From: Apilactobacillus kunkeei
GTDB taxonomy: Bacteria > Bacillota > Bacilli > Lactobacillales > Lactobacillaceae
Length of the DNA: 64,000 nucleotides
NCBI RefSeq assembly: GCF_005930975.1
Contig: NZ_VBSE01000039.1
Span: 1-64,000 of the forward strand
Direction of reading: 5' to 3'
Part shown: one piece after another, positions 25,360 through 35,241 of the stretch
Numbering within the stretch: position 1 is the stretch's first letter
Layout of the letters: each line of letters begins with the position of its first letter
Translations under genes and position numbers: made by a program
Notes under the pieces: model-generated
The model's input: the letters and a program-made list of their open reading frames with translations, nothing else
Databases searched by the model: none
What the model was told of the DNA's origin: nothing

Positions 25360-25866
25360 ATGAATAGAATCAATGAATTTGATCCATTCTCATTTATCGT
25401 CGGCATTTTGGGAGTAATTGCTGGAATTATTTCAGTATCTAGACCTGATGTAGCATTTAGTACTGTTGTACTTATTGTTGCAGTATTTTCGATCATTAGA
25501 GGTATTTTTAAGCTTACCCATATGCGTGATGTCTTCGACTCAAAGGGTTGGATCATTTTTAACAGTATTTTGGATATCTTAATCGGTGTCTTAATGCTAT
25601 TCAACGGTGCATTTGGAATGTTATACATTGCTATTTTCTTTGCAATTATGTTCATTTTAGACTCACTAACAGCATTATCACTTGCTAAATATGTTAAAGA
25701 TGTCAGCCACGGTTACTACATTATGGATGTAGTCTTTGCTATCTTAGGTATAATCGTTGGTATTTTATTATTAATTTCCCCAGTGGCATCTGCGTTATCA
25801 GTTGCTTTCTTGGTTGGAATTTTCTTCCTAGTGAGCGGAATCTTAATGATCGTTCATTCAATTTAA
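25360..25866 (+). CDS. DUF308/HdeD-family membrane protein
   Basis: 168 aa with six closely packed membrane segments arranged as repeats (GILGVIAGIISVSRPD, LDILIGVLMLFNGAFG, ILGIIVGILLLISPV, FFLVSGILMIVHSI). This matches the DUF308/HdeD family, named for acid-resistance proteins of enterobacteria; the role here is unknown. The start has AGAGGTG 6 nt upstream. Single gene with terminator. Confidence 0.8.
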   Translation: MNRINEFDPFSFIVGILGVIAGIISVSRPDVAFSTVVLIVAVFSIIRGIFKLTHMRDVFDSKGWIIFNSILDILIGVLMLFNGAFGMLYIAIFFAIMFILDSLTALSLAKYVKDVSHGYYIMDVVFAILGIIVGILLLISPVASALSVAFLVGIFFLVSGILMIVHSI

Positions 25867-25869
25867 ATC

Positions 25870-25906
25870 CAAAAAAAAGGCCTACCAATAATGGTAGGTC
25901 TTTTTT
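25870..25906. terminator. Bidirectional terminator
   Basis: AAAAGGCCTACCA/TGGTAGGTCTTTT with short loop, between two converging genes. Confidence 0.85.
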
Positions 25907-25914
25907 ATATTTGA

Positions 25915-26784
25915 TTATTCTAAGTGACCGATTAGAATTGCGGCAACCACAATCATTAATAAACCGATAACTGTGAAAATAATTTCTTTCTTGTTTTTGT
26001 TTTCCTTTAGAATGATTAATCCACCTAAAGTTGAAACAACAACGTTCATTTGAGTTAGTGGGAATGCGTTAGCAACACCATTTAACTTCAATGAAGTTAA
26101 GTATGCTAAAGTACCTAGTCCACCTAATAGACCAATGATTCCACTCTTGAATGTAACCTTTGATTTTAAGTAACCAAATGCTTCTTTACCGTTTAATACA
26201 AATGTAACAACAACAGCACCTAAGAACATACCAAATGTTTGTGGTAACAATCCAACTAGTCCAGAAGCATTAGTAATTCTTGGGAAAACAGAACATGCAG
26301 TGTAACCAAATGATCCAATGATTAATAATGGCATACCAGCTTTGTAATCAAGTTTCTTTCTAACAACTCCCTTATCAACGTAACTAGTACAAGTAGTTCC
26401 TAGAATCAATAGTGCGATACTTAAGAAACCGATTAACTTAGCTAAAGGTGATCCCCATTCACCAAAGAAGATAACTCCACAAAGTGGAATTTCAATTAAT
26501 TGAAGACCAGTTGAGATAGGCATTGCGGTAGAAACATTCATCTTAGTAAATGAGCTGAATTGCATGTATTGAGCAACTGCCCATGCAACCCCACCTAAGA
26601 ATGGCCATAGGAATTCTTGAAATGAAATAGCCGGTCTAGTAAATAGGTAAATAATAATACCAATTGCTAATTGACCATATCCAGTTCCTAACACTTGTTC
26701 AACAGGTTTACCACCAAACTTGGTAGCAATTAGTGGTCCTACCCCCCATAGAAGAGCAGGTAATATTCCGATTAAGATATCCAT
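25915..26784 (-). CDS. GRP-family sugar uptake permease (GlcU/RbsU-like)
   Basis: 289 aa, about ten membrane segments, beginning MDILIGILPALLWGVGPLIATKFGGKP as in glucose/ribose uptake proteins. The family carries sugar by proton symport. Preserved motifs include AQYMQFSSFTKMNVSTAMPISTG and LTQMNVVVSTLGGLIILKE. AGGAAGTG ribosome site. A cre-like sequence about 125 bp upstream would fit carbon control. Confidence 0.88.
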   Translation of the reverse strand: MDILIGILPALLWGVGPLIATKFGGKPVEQVLGTGYGQLAIGIIIYLFTRPAISFQEFLWPFLGGVAWAVAQYMQFSSFTKMNVSTAMPISTGLQLIEIPLCGVIFFGEWGSPLAKLIGFLSIALLILGTTCTSYVDKGVVRKKLDYKAGMPLLIIGSFGYTACSVFPRITNASGLVGLLPQTFGMFLGAVVVTFVLNGKEAFGYLKSKVTFKSGIIGLLGGLGTLAYLTSLKLNGVANAFPLTQMNVVVSTLGGLIILKENKNKKEIIFTVIGLLMIVVAAILIGHLE

Positions 26785-26908
26785 CTTAACACTTCCTTTT
26801 TTATACTCTGATTATAATTATAATTTCTGTTTTTCTTCTAGTGTAGTAATACGATAGTCTTTACTCCACCATTTAACATTTTTCATTATACATTCATTCC
26901 AATGCATA

Positions 26909-26923
26909 GTAAAGCGCTTACAT
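26909..26923. promoter_or_regulatory. Possible cre (CcpA) site
   Basis: GTAAAGCGCTTACA-type near-palindrome around the core AAGCGCTT upstream of the sugar permease. It fits the cre consensus except for about two outer positions. Confidence 0.4.
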
Positions 26924-26985
26924 TAATTAATTATAACTTTTACATTTTCTTAATATTTCACATCACTTTTCTTTCCTAATTCAAA

Positions 26986-27016
26986 CAAAAAGCCAACTAT
27001 GAAAACATAATCAGCT
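26986..27016 (-). terminator. Terminator of corA
   Basis: Minus strand AGCTGATTATG/CATAGTTGGCT (three wobble pairs) then TTTTT. Confidence 0.7.
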
Positions 27017-27024
27017 TTGTGATT

Positions 27025-27915
27025 TTATAAATCGTGATGTTTCTTTAGGTAGTAAATCATCCAATAAATAATAGCTACAGTGATAACCAATGTGAAGAAC
27101 CATGACCAACTGCTGTTAGCAAATGGAAGGACATTCACATTCATCCCATAAAATCCACTTATGATTGGTGGAATGGCTAAGATTAACGACCAAACAGTCA
27201 ACACCTTCATAACATCATTTAGATTATTATTAATAATATTACTGTATGTATCCTCAATCTGACTAACAATTTCGTCTAGAACGTCAAACATGTACTTACT
27301 TTCTTCATATTCAACGGCGACGTCGTCAATGTGTTGATCTTGACGTTGGTTGAATGAAATCGGAATTTCAAAGTTATCACTAGACTTTTGTAGTTGATTA
27401 ATCGACATGATATTGGCAGCCGTAGCTGTCTTTAAATATACCAAGTCATTTTTTAGAATTGCAATTTCATTTAAGTGTCGATTATTAACACTGTTTTTAC
27501 TACGTTTATTTTGTAGATTTTCCACAGATTCATTAATCTGATCTAGTTTATTCATGTATGGCTTGTTGATTCGTTGCAACATATTAAATACCATATCAAA
27601 CTTATTACATCTTGTTTCCTGTTTGATACGGTATCTTGAATCACTCTTGGTAATAATTAAATCATTTGTAAAAGCAATAACTACTGGTGAAGTTTGTACA
27701 TTTTCATCTTGTCCACTGATTAGCGCGCGCATAATCATAACAGAGTATTTCTTGACTGGATCATATTCAAAACGTGAATGTTCATGAGCATCAAGCATAT
27801 ACCCTTTTAAGATATTTGGTAGTTTGTATTCATCGATGGTTTCAACAACCTCTTTGGTGTTGGCATCGACCATTTCAACCCATGTTGAATCGGTTAGTTG
27901 ATGAATCTTAATCAA
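27025..27915 (-). CDS. corA: CorA-family magnesium/divalent cation channel
   Basis: 296 aa. A long cytoplasmic domain rich in coiled helices (about 1-235) is followed by two C-terminal membrane segments. The signature YGMNV sits after the first (SGFYGMNVNVLPF, about 254-258), and the tail YYLKKHHDL is basic. CorA forms a pentamer that admits Mg2+. It begins MIKIHQLTDSTWVEM. Single gene with its own terminator. Confidence 0.9.
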   Translation of the reverse strand: MIKIHQLTDSTWVEMVDANTKEVVETIDEYKLPNILKGYMLDAHEHSRFEYDPVKKYSVMIMRALISGQDENVQTSPVVIAFTNDLIITKSDSRYRIKQETRCNKFDMVFNMLQRINKPYMNKLDQINESVENLQNKRSKNSVNNRHLNEIAILKNDLVYLKTATAANIMSINQLQKSSDNFEIPISFNQRQDQHIDDVAVEYEESKYMFDVLDEIVSQIEDTYSNIINNNLNDVMKVLTVWSLILAIPPIISGFYGMNVNVLPFANSSWSWFFTLVITVAIIYWMIYYLKKHHDL

Positions 27916-28056
27916 TCAAATTGCCCCCTTTTATTACGTACGTCAATATATTTTTTATTATTCCAGTATCACTTTATTCAGTCAAATCATTACATTAATC
28001 TTAAAAAAAATTTATGATATACTTTTTAAGCATACTTATAGGAAAGGAATTGATTT

Positions 28057-29421
28057 ATTATCAGCAATTATATTAAAGTCGCACTATTAATGGCTTCTAG
28101 TCTTTTCATGCAATTTCTTGATGCGACAATCGTAACAACTGCTTTACCGTATATCGGAAGAAGTCTGAACGTCCCAACTTCTTCATTATCACTAACGGTA
28201 AGTATCTACTTTATTACCATGGCAATCTTTATTCCTTTAAGTGGATGGATTGCTAAACGAATTGGTAAGAAAAATGCTTGGCTATTAGCAACCCTACTAT
28301 TCGTATTAAGTTCTTTAGGTGATGCTATTGCACCAACATTCTCGTTCCTATTAGTGAGTCGTTTTATTCAAGGTTTTGCTGGATCTTTAATGACACCTAC
28401 TGCTCGATTAATCATGTTAGAGAAGACTCCTTCAAACCAATTACTTAGAATGGCCAACTACTTGGTATGGCCAGCGCTAATCGCACCTGCAATTGCACCT
28501 ATCATTGGTGGATTCTTCGTGAAGTATCTTACTTGGCAATGGATTTTCTTAATTAACGTGCCAATTGGTTTATTAGCGATTATTATTGGTATTAAGTTAG
28601 TTGAAAAAGATACTCAAAAAAGCAACACTAAATTTGATTTCCTAGGTTTTATCGAAATCGCAATCTCATCTGGTTTTATCCTAATTGGAGCTGAAATTGC
28701 CACTTACGGTCGTCAATACTGGCCAACCGCTGGTATTTTAGTCCTAATTGGTCTATTGATGATTTTAGTTGTCGGATATCACTTATCACATGTGGAAAAC
28801 CCACTTTTTGATATTAAGGCATTAAAAGTCAGTTCGTTTAGAATCTACCAAACTGGTGGAACTTTCTTATGGTTATCAGTTGGTGCCCTTCCTTACCTAT
28901 TGACCGTATATTTACAGACCGTATTTCACTGGTCAGCATTGGTTGCTGGATACTATGTCATTTTCGTTTTCATCGGAAATATTGGTATCAAGCCATTTAC
29001 CAACGTGATTATCAGACATATTAAATATAAAGCTTCATTATTAATTGCACTATTTACTGTTGGAATCAGTACTGCTGCATTAGCATGGATCCAACCTACT
29101 ACAATTGGTTTCATCATCGCTGGTCTAGCATTTATTTCAGGATGCGGTCGTTCACTGGCACTTACATGCTACAACGCCGTTACCTTCTCTGAAATACCAA
29201 TGGATGAAAGAAACTCAGCAAATACATTAAGTTCAGTACTACAAACCATGGCACAGGGTTTGGGTGTTTCACTAATTACCGTGGTTGTATCAGCGCTATC
29301 AAGTTTTGTCAGCGTTAATACTGCATACGAATATGGGTTCATCTTCTTAGGAATCCTAATGTTATATCCAATCATCGAAGTATTTATTCAACCTCGTGAT
29401 TTTGGTAGCAGTGCACTATAA
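28057..29421 (+). CDS. DHA2-type MFS drug efflux transporter, probable ATT start
   Basis: About 454 aa. The first ATG (28090) would cut into membrane segment 1; the frame upstream reads ISNYIKVALLM up to an in-frame TGA. The best ribosome site, GGAAAGGAA (28041-28049), lies 7 nt before ATT 28057. Motifs FMQFLDATIVTTALPYI and GWIAKRIGKKNAW mark the EmrB/QacA (14-TM) family of proton-driven multidrug exporters. The substrate is unknown. Confidence 0.78.
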   Translation: MISNYIKVALLMASSLFMQFLDATIVTTALPYIGRSLNVPTSSLSLTVSIYFITMAIFIPLSGWIAKRIGKKNAWLLATLLFVLSSLGDAIAPTFSFLLVSRFIQGFAGSLMTPTARLIMLEKTPSNQLLRMANYLVWPALIAPAIAPIIGGFFVKYLTWQWIFLINVPIGLLAIIIGIKLVEKDTQKSNTKFDFLGFIEIAISSGFILIGAEIATYGRQYWPTAGILVLIGLLMILVVGYHLSHVENPLFDIKALKVSSFRIYQTGGTFLWLSVGALPYLLTVYLQTVFHWSALVAGYYVIFVFIGNIGIKPFTNVIIRHIKYKASLLIALFTVGISTAALAWIQPTTIGFIIAGLAFISGCGRSLALTCYNAVTFSEIPMDERNSANTLSSVLQTMAQGLGVSLITVVVSALSSFVSVNTAYEYGFIFLGILMLYPIIEVFIQPRDFGSSAL

Positions 29422-29423
29422 AT

Positions 29424-29459
29424 AAAAAAGATGGCATCTAATAGATACCATCTTTTTTT
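29424..29459. terminator. Bidirectional terminator
   Basis: AAAAAGATGG(C)ATCT/AGAT(A)CCATCTTTTT between two converging genes. Confidence 0.85.
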
Positions 29460-29467
29460 GTGGAATT

Positions 29468-30253
29468 TTATCCACGACCGTCTTTAAATTCTGGGTATAG
29501 CTTCATACCACCATCAACATAGATGGTTTCACCAGTTACGTATGATGATTCTGTAGAAGCTAACCATGCAGCGGCTGCAGCCACTTCTTCTGGTTTACCG
29601 ATACGGTTCATTGGAACTAATTCAGCAGTTTGTGCATATAATTCCGGATCTGCGAACTTCTTAGCATTGATTGGTGTGTTAATTGCACCAGGAGCAATTC
29701 CGTTTACACGAATGCCTTGTTCAGCATATTCCTTGGCAACTGTTTCAGTGAATAGTTTGCTACCACCTTTTGATGCAGCATAATCAGCAAAATGTGGCCA
29801 TGAAATTAATTGATGAACTGAAGACATGTTAATAATGTTTCCTTCACGATTATGATCCAAGAAGTAATTTAATGCGGCCTTAGTACCTAAGAAAGTACCA
29901 GTTAAGTTAACATTAATTACTCGTTTCCAATCTTCAAGAGCTAACTTGTGAGTTGGTGTTTCTTTTTCCATTCCAGCGTTATTGATGAATAAATCCATAT
30001 CACCGAATTCCTCAACAGCTGTCTTAACTAACTTATTTATATCTTCTTCTTTTGAAACATCAGCTTGAACGGCAACTGCGTCTCCTCCGTTTTCACGAAT
30101 TTGATCAACAGCTTCTTGTGCACCATTTTGATCTGAATGATAGTTAAATACTAACTTCATATGTTCTTGAGCTAAACGAAGTGCAATCGCCTTTCCAATT
30201 CCTTTTGAGGCACCAGTAACAACTGCTACCTTTCCATTTAAATCTGTGTACAT
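29468..30253 (-). CDS. SDR-family dehydrogenase (glucose 1-dehydrogenase-like)
   Basis: 261 aa from ATG 30253 (AAAGGA 9 nt upstream). Classical short-chain dehydrogenase: cofactor motif TGASKGIGKAIA (about 14-25), NNAGM, catalytic Ser-Tyr-Lys in NMSSVHQLISWPHFADYAASKGG, and a C-terminal YVTGETIYVDGGM. Closest in layout to glucose 1-dehydrogenases, oxidising sugars with NAD(P)+. Substrate assignment is by resemblance. Confidence 0.85.
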   Translation of the reverse strand: MYTDLNGKVAVVTGASKGIGKAIALRLAQEHMKLVFNYHSDQNGAQEAVDQIRENGGDAVAVQADVSKEEDINKLVKTAVEEFGDMDLFINNAGMEKETPTHKLALEDWKRVINVNLTGTFLGTKAALNYFLDHNREGNIINMSSVHQLISWPHFADYAASKGGSKLFTETVAKEYAEQGIRVNGIAPGAINTPINAKKFADPELYAQTAELVPMNRIGKPEEVAAAAAWLASTESSYVTGETIYVDGGMKLYPEFKDGRG

Positions 30254-30327
30254 TAAAATCATTCCTTTCCAAAAGAATTCATTATTTTAATTATGACACA
30301 AATTCCAATAAATGAAATTTTCTGACA

Positions 30328-31428
30328 TTAAATTAAGATAATCTTTAACAATGACAACACTAACAATAATATTATATTGATGAAAGTAAATTTCTTCAAA
30401 AATTTACCACTGGCTTGTGGAACATTAAGCGATATTTGTTTATACGCTAATAAATTAGCCAATGATGCGACCAATGTTCCTAATCCACCAATCGACACTC
30501 CATAATAGATTGATGTAAAATCAGCCGAAAATTTGGACAATAGTACTGATGCTGGAACATTACTGATAAACTGACTTGTTATGACTGACGTTATATAGGT
30601 ATGAATGCCATCTTGTGTGAATTGATGAATCAATGAAACCACTATATCAATTCGACTGAGCATCCCTACTATCAAGAAAAAGAATACAAACGACAACAAT
30701 AATGAGTAATCAACATCAGAGATACTTCTAGGAGAAAATCCTTCAACGACTAGCGAAGTAATTATCGTATCAATCCAAATTGATAGTATTGAGAACTGAG
30801 ATAGTAGGACAAGTATAAATAATCCACCAATCATCAGCAGATGTATTTTATTAATACTTATTAATTCAGTCGATGTATCTTGTATTGGCTTATTTTCACT
30901 GAATAAAATTAATACTATCAATGAGGCCATTCCCATTACTAATAATATCAACGATTGAGAAAAAAACGACATAATTGAGATATGATAAAACTCAACTAAA
31001 AAAACATTTTGTGGATTACCAATCGGCGTAAAAGCACTCCCTAAGTTTGCTGCAATCGTTATTAAAACAGTTGGATAAACTATCGACAATTTTAAACGCT
31101 TGGCAATTAATATATATAACGGAACTAATGTAATAATCGCAACATCATTAGTCACAAACATAGATAGAATGAAGGAAGTAATTGTAATATAAGCAGTTAT
31201 TTGGCGTGTTGTTTTGACATGGTTTATAATCGAGTTACTTATGTAAGCTAAAATCTTTGCTCGTTTCACTAACGAGATGATTAACATTAGGTTAAACAAG
31301 ATTACGATGGTGTTTAAATCAATGTCTTTGAAATTCATTGGTTTAAATATAGCGATGATTAAAAAGATTGCAACCACAACCTTTAATACCACATCTGAAA
31401 TAATATTTTCAAAAATTGTTTTTATCAA
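30328..31428 (-). CDS. SLC13/ArsB-like anion transporter
   Basis: 366 aa, about ten membrane segments, starting at a TTG with GGGGTGG upstream. The repeat-like motifs VTNDVAIITLVPL and NLGSAFTPIGNPQNVF, and later SQFISNVPASVLLSKF, are typical of the ion transporter superfamily (citrate/arsenite/Na+-dicarboxylate). The substrate cannot be told. Confidence 0.75.
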   Translation of the reverse strand: MIKTIFENIISDVVLKVVVAIFLIIAIFKPMNFKDIDLNTIVILFNLMLIISLVKRAKILAYISNSIINHVKTTRQITAYITITSFILSMFVTNDVAIITLVPLYILIAKRLKLSIVYPTVLITIAANLGSAFTPIGNPQNVFLVEFYHISIMSFFSQSLILLVMGMASLIVLILFSENKPIQDTSTELISINKIHLLMIGGLFILVLLSQFSILSIWIDTIITSLVVEGFSPRSISDVDYSLLLSFVFFFLIVGMLSRIDIVVSLIHQFTQDGIHTYITSVITSQFISNVPASVLLSKFSADFTSIYYGVSIGGLGTLVASLANLLAYKQISLNVPQASGKFLKKFTFINIILLLVLSLLKIILI

Positions 31429-31587
31429 TTTTTATACACCACCCCGTAATAATCTTCTATCGTTAACCTATAATTTAACATTTAAGGGAATATTTTTCAT
31501 ATTTTTCTTTAAACTAGCTTAAATAAGTGGTAAATTGTACCTTATCAATGTGTGAATTTTACATAATTACTTTTGGAGGATTTAGTC

Positions 31588-33624
31588 ATGAAAGCTAAAT
31601 TTGATAAGATTTCCATTATGGGAATGCTAATCACCTTAGGAATTGTTTATGGTGATATCGGTACTTCACCTCTATATGTAATGAATTCAATTATTGGTAA
31701 TGCTGGTAAAATGGCCAACATCAAACCATTCTACATAATTGGATCAATTTCATTAATCATATGGACATTAATGGTGATTACAACAATTAAATACGTATTG
31801 ATTACAATGCGTGCTGATAACAACGGTGAAGGTGGAATATTCGCCCTCTTCGCTCTGGTTAGAAGAAAAGCAAAATGGCTAGTTTGGCCTGCTTTAATCG
31901 GTGGTGCTGCATTGTTAGCGGATGGTACTTTAACTCCTGCAGTTTCAGTAACATCCGCTCTTGAAGGTTTGAAAGGACAACATTTTGGTCCTATTTCATT
32001 TAGTAATTCACAACAAAACGTCTTAATCATTACTTCATGTGTACTTTTAGTTTTGTTCCTTATCCAAAGATTTGGAACTGGAATCATTGGTAATTCATTC
32101 GGACCTGTAATGTTTATCTGGTTTACCTTCTTGGCTGTAATGGGTATTGTGAACCTGCTAAAATATCCAGCCATTTTAGGTGCATTCAATCCAATATATG
32201 CGATTGAAATTCTATTCAGTCCTGTTAACAAAGCGGGTATCTTCATTCTAGGTAGTATCTTCTTGGCAACTACCGGTGCTGAAGCTTTGTACTCAGATAT
32301 GGGACATGTTGGTAAGAAGAACATTTATGGTACATGGCCATTTGTTTACTTTGCCCTAATCATGAATTACTTAGGGCAAGGTGCTTGGGTTATTAACAAC
32401 GCTCATAATCCAAATTTTGCTAATTTGAGTAACTTAAACCCATTCTATGAAATGCTTCCTGATTCACTTCGTGGATTTGCGATTGTAATTGCCGCTTTAG
32501 CCGCAATCATCGCTTCTCAAGCATTGATTACTGGATCATTTACTTTAGTTGATGAAGCAATTGGTCTTAAGTTCTTACCTCGAATGATTGTTAGACATCC
32601 AAGTAACGTGCGTAGCCAAATTTACATCTCAACTGTAAACTGGTTCTTATGTATTGTTACCTTCATCGTTGTTTGGTCATTCGGTAGTTCTGAAAGAATG
32701 GAATCAGCTTATGGTTTAGCAATTACAATTACTATGCTTATGACTACTGTTCTTCTATTTGAATACCTTTCAGGTAAGATGAGAAGACTATGGGCTTTCT
32801 TTATCGCTGCATTCTTTGCTGTTATCGAATTTACCTTCTTCATTGCAAGTATTATTAAGTTCGTGCATGGTGGTTTCGTCACACTAATCATCATGGGTGC
32901 TATTCTAATCGTCATGATTCTATGGTACTTCGGTAACAAGCGTCGTGACCATTATGAAAAGGAAAGCGAATATGTTTCACTTACTCAATACAAAGACCAA
33001 CTATCTGCTTTGAGTGAAGACGAATCAATTCCTCTATACACTTCTAACTTGGTATACATGACTAAGATTAAAAATGACTACCAAATCAAGCGTAGTACAA
33101 TGTATTCAATCTTAGACAAGGAACCAAAGAGAGCGAAAGTATACTGGTTCGTTACTGTTAATGAAACAAGTAATCCTTACGAAAGTAACTACACTGTTGA
33201 CTTGTTGGATACAAAGAACGTCGTTGACGTTCAACTATACCTTGGATTTAGAAAGCAACAAAGTGTAAGTATCTACCTACACCAAATTGTTAACTATCTA
33301 ATTAAACAAGGTGTTATTGATCCACAAAAGCAAAAGTATACTTCAAATGGTAAACCTGGTAATGTTGGTGACTTTAAATTCGTTATCATCAACGAACGTC
33401 CTTCTGACTTAGCATTGAACTCAGAAATCAATGCCTTTGACAGACAATTAATTTCTGGACGTATCTTCCTACAAAACATCACTGCATCCCCTATCTCATG
33501 GTATGGTTTGGAATTCAGTAATGTTATTGAAGAATCTTCTCCACTATTTATTACCATGCAACATGATCAATATTTAGTACAAAGAAAGATTTACCACTCA
33601 ATTCATACAAGACATAACATATAA
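31588..33624 (+). CDS. kup: KUP-family potassium uptake protein
   Basis: 678 aa from ATG 31588 (GGAGG 8 nt upstream). Twelve membrane segments in about the first 440 residues, beginning with GIVYGDIGTSPLYVMNS, the family signature; then a cytoplasmic C-terminal domain. Proton-coupled K+ uptake. Kup proteins of Gram-positives are often inhibited by c-di-AMP, whose synthase is encoded at 43435-44280; a link here is inference. Confidence 0.95.
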   Translation: MKAKFDKISIMGMLITLGIVYGDIGTSPLYVMNSIIGNAGKMANIKPFYIIGSISLIIWTLMVITTIKYVLITMRADNNGEGGIFALFALVRRKAKWLVWPALIGGAALLADGTLTPAVSVTSALEGLKGQHFGPISFSNSQQNVLIITSCVLLVLFLIQRFGTGIIGNSFGPVMFIWFTFLAVMGIVNLLKYPAILGAFNPIYAIEILFSPVNKAGIFILGSIFLATTGAEALYSDMGHVGKKNIYGTWPFVYFALIMNYLGQGAWVINNAHNPNFANLSNLNPFYEMLPDSLRGFAIVIAALAAIIASQALITGSFTLVDEAIGLKFLPRMIVRHPSNVRSQIYISTVNWFLCIVTFIVVWSFGSSERMESAYGLAITITMLMTTVLLFEYLSGKMRRLWAFFIAAFFAVIEFTFFIASIIKFVHGGFVTLIIMGAILIVMILWYFGNKRRDHYEKESEYVSLTQYKDQLSALSEDESIPLYTSNLVYMTKIKNDYQIKRSTMYSILDKEPKRAKVYWFVTVNETSNPYESNYTVDLLDTKNVVDVQLYLGFRKQQSVSIYLHQIVNYLIKQGVIDPQKQKYTSNGKPGNVGDFKFVIINERPSDLALNSEINAFDRQLISGRIFLQNITASPISWYGLEFSNVIEESSPLFITMQHDQYLVQRKIYHSIHTRHNI

Positions 33625-33625
33625 A

Positions 33626-33662
33626 ATAAAAAGGACTTACCAATTTGGAAGTCCTTTTTATT
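33626..33662. terminator. Bidirectional terminator after kup
   Basis: AAAAAGGACTT/AAGTCCTTTTT around ACCAATTTGG, between kup and the converging aminotransferase. Confidence 0.85.
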
Positions 33663-33667
33663 TGTGT

Positions 33668-34855
33668 TTAATTCATCATTTCATCGATGGCTGCAGCCAT
33701 ACGGCGAACCCCTTCGTGAATTTGATCTTCTTTCATATTGGAGAAGTTCATTCTAAATGTTCCGGGAATGACTTCATCCGGATAGAATGGTTCACCTGGT
33801 ACAAAGGCAACGTTATGCTTAACGCAGTTGTTAAATAAGTCCATAGTATTAACATTACCAGGTACCTCTACCCAGATAAACATTCCTCCTTCTGGATTAC
33901 TATGCTTAACGCCTGCAGGGAATTGTTCGTCAATTTCCTTTAACATAAGAGATGCACGTTCGTAATAAACGTCTGAAATTGCCTTAATATGTTTATCCAA
34001 ATCGTTGTCCTCCATGTATTGAGCAACGATAAATTGTGATAAGTTATCTGAATGTAAGTCGGCAGATTGTTTCATAACAACAAACATATCGATAAATTTC
34101 TTATCGGCCACAATCCATCCCAATCTCATCCCAGGGGCTAAGATTTTTGAGAATGTGTTCATGTACACCACAGTACCATTCTTATCAAAGTGTTTAACTG
34201 GTGGTACAGCAACACCTGAGTATCTGATTTCACCATATGGGTCATCTTCTAGAATAGTTACACCATGCGCTTCGGCTAATTCAACCATTTTAGCACGACG
34301 ATCAGCAGTCATAGTACGACCAGTTGGATTTTGGAAATTAGGAATTGTGTAGATAAATTTAGTATCTGGATATTGGTTTAACTTTTCTTCTAACACGTCC
34401 ATCTTCATTCCGTCTTCATCCATGTCAACACCAACAACCTTAGCTCCATAACTTCTGAATACGTCTAACGCACAAAGATATGTTGGTTTTTCAACTAAGA
34501 TAACGTCACCTTTATCAACCATCATCTTAGCAACTAAGTCAATTGATTGTTCTGAACCAGTGGTAATACAAACATTATCCACAGTAGTTGTTACTTCTTT
34601 GTTGGTTTGCATTCGATCTACGATTAATTCTCGTAAATGCGGGTTACCAATTGCAGCGGTATATTGTAATGCTTCAGCACCATGCTTTTCAAAAACCTTA
34701 TCAGCAGCTTCATGCATTTCTTTCACCGGGAATAATTCAGGAGCAGGTAGCCCACCAGCAAATGAAATGATTTCTGGATCACCAGCTACCTTTAAAATTT
34801 CTCCCACCACATCATTATCTACATTCGGTACACGACTTGAAAACTTGAAATCCAT
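33668..34855 (-). CDS. PLP-dependent aminotransferase (class I/II, 2-aminoadipate/aromatic type)
   Basis: 395 aa. The PLP lysine lies in MNTFSKILAPGMRLGWI; other landmarks are FAGGLPAPELFP, LQYTAAIGNPHLRELI, IPNFQNPTGRTM and the phosphate/substrate Arg in GTFRMNFSNM. The family moves amino groups from aromatic, branched or 2-aminoadipate donors to 2-oxoglutarate. No MocR DNA-binding domain, so it is an enzyme alone. GGAGTG ribosome site. A strong hairpin lies in its upstream region. Confidence 0.9.
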   Translation of the reverse strand: MDFKFSSRVPNVDNDVVGEILKVAGDPEIISFAGGLPAPELFPVKEMHEAADKVFEKHGAEALQYTAAIGNPHLRELIVDRMQTNKEVTTTVDNVCITTGSEQSIDLVAKMMVDKGDVILVEKPTYLCALDVFRSYGAKVVGVDMDEDGMKMDVLEEKLNQYPDTKFIYTIPNFQNPTGRTMTADRRAKMVELAEAHGVTILEDDPYGEIRYSGVAVPPVKHFDKNGTVVYMNTFSKILAPGMRLGWIVADKKFIDMFVVMKQSADLHSDNLSQFIVAQYMEDNDLDKHIKAISDVYYERASLMLKEIDEQFPAGVKHSNPEGGMFIWVEVPGNVNTMDLFNNCVKHNVAFVPGEPFYPDEVIPGTFRMNFSNMKEDQIHEGVRRMAAAIDEMMN

Positions 34856-34877
34856 ACAAAATCACTCCATTCTAAAT

Positions 34878-34907
34878 AAAAAAGTTAACGCCAAATTTCG
34901 CGTTAAC
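34878..34907 (-). terminator. Hairpin with T run just upstream of the aminotransferase
   Basis: GTTAACGC (34884-34891) and GCGTTAAC (34900-34907) flank CAAATTTC. On the minus strand TTTTTT follows, so it can end the 87-aa gene's transcript. Its position only ~25 bp before the aminotransferase start would also suit an attenuator or operator. Confidence 0.6.
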
Positions 34908-34977
34908 AATAATATAGTACTGTGAGATTAAATTTTCAATAGTTTTCTAATCATTTTCTAATATTAATATAAATTAC

Positions 34978-35241
34978 CTAGCAAAAAACGACGTAAATGC
35001 AAAATAGCAGTATAATTATTTCGATTATAAGTAAAATAATGCGATATAAGGCCCTTTCTCCTTTTTTATGGGTAAATATGTATGTTGTATACATAAGAAC
35101 CATTAAAACGCTAATAATTCCAGCTAGGATAAATCCAACAACATACATTACATTTGATCCACTGATTCCACTGATAATAAAAATGAGTGGAAAAATGTAT
35201 AACGCGATATTTAATAATATTTCTTTAATAATTGTTTTCAT
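34978..35241 (-). CDS. Small membrane protein, function unknown
   Basis: 87 aa, three hydrophobic segments separated by a short basic loop (THKKGERALYR). No family recognised. It precedes the aminotransferase on the same strand with a terminator-like hairpin between. Upstream (35242-35475) I see no further gene. Confidence 0.6.
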   Translation of the reverse strand: MKTIIKEILLNIALYIFPLIFIISGISGSNVMYVVGFILAGIISVLMVLMYTTYIFTHKKGERALYRIILLIIEIIILLFCIYVVFC

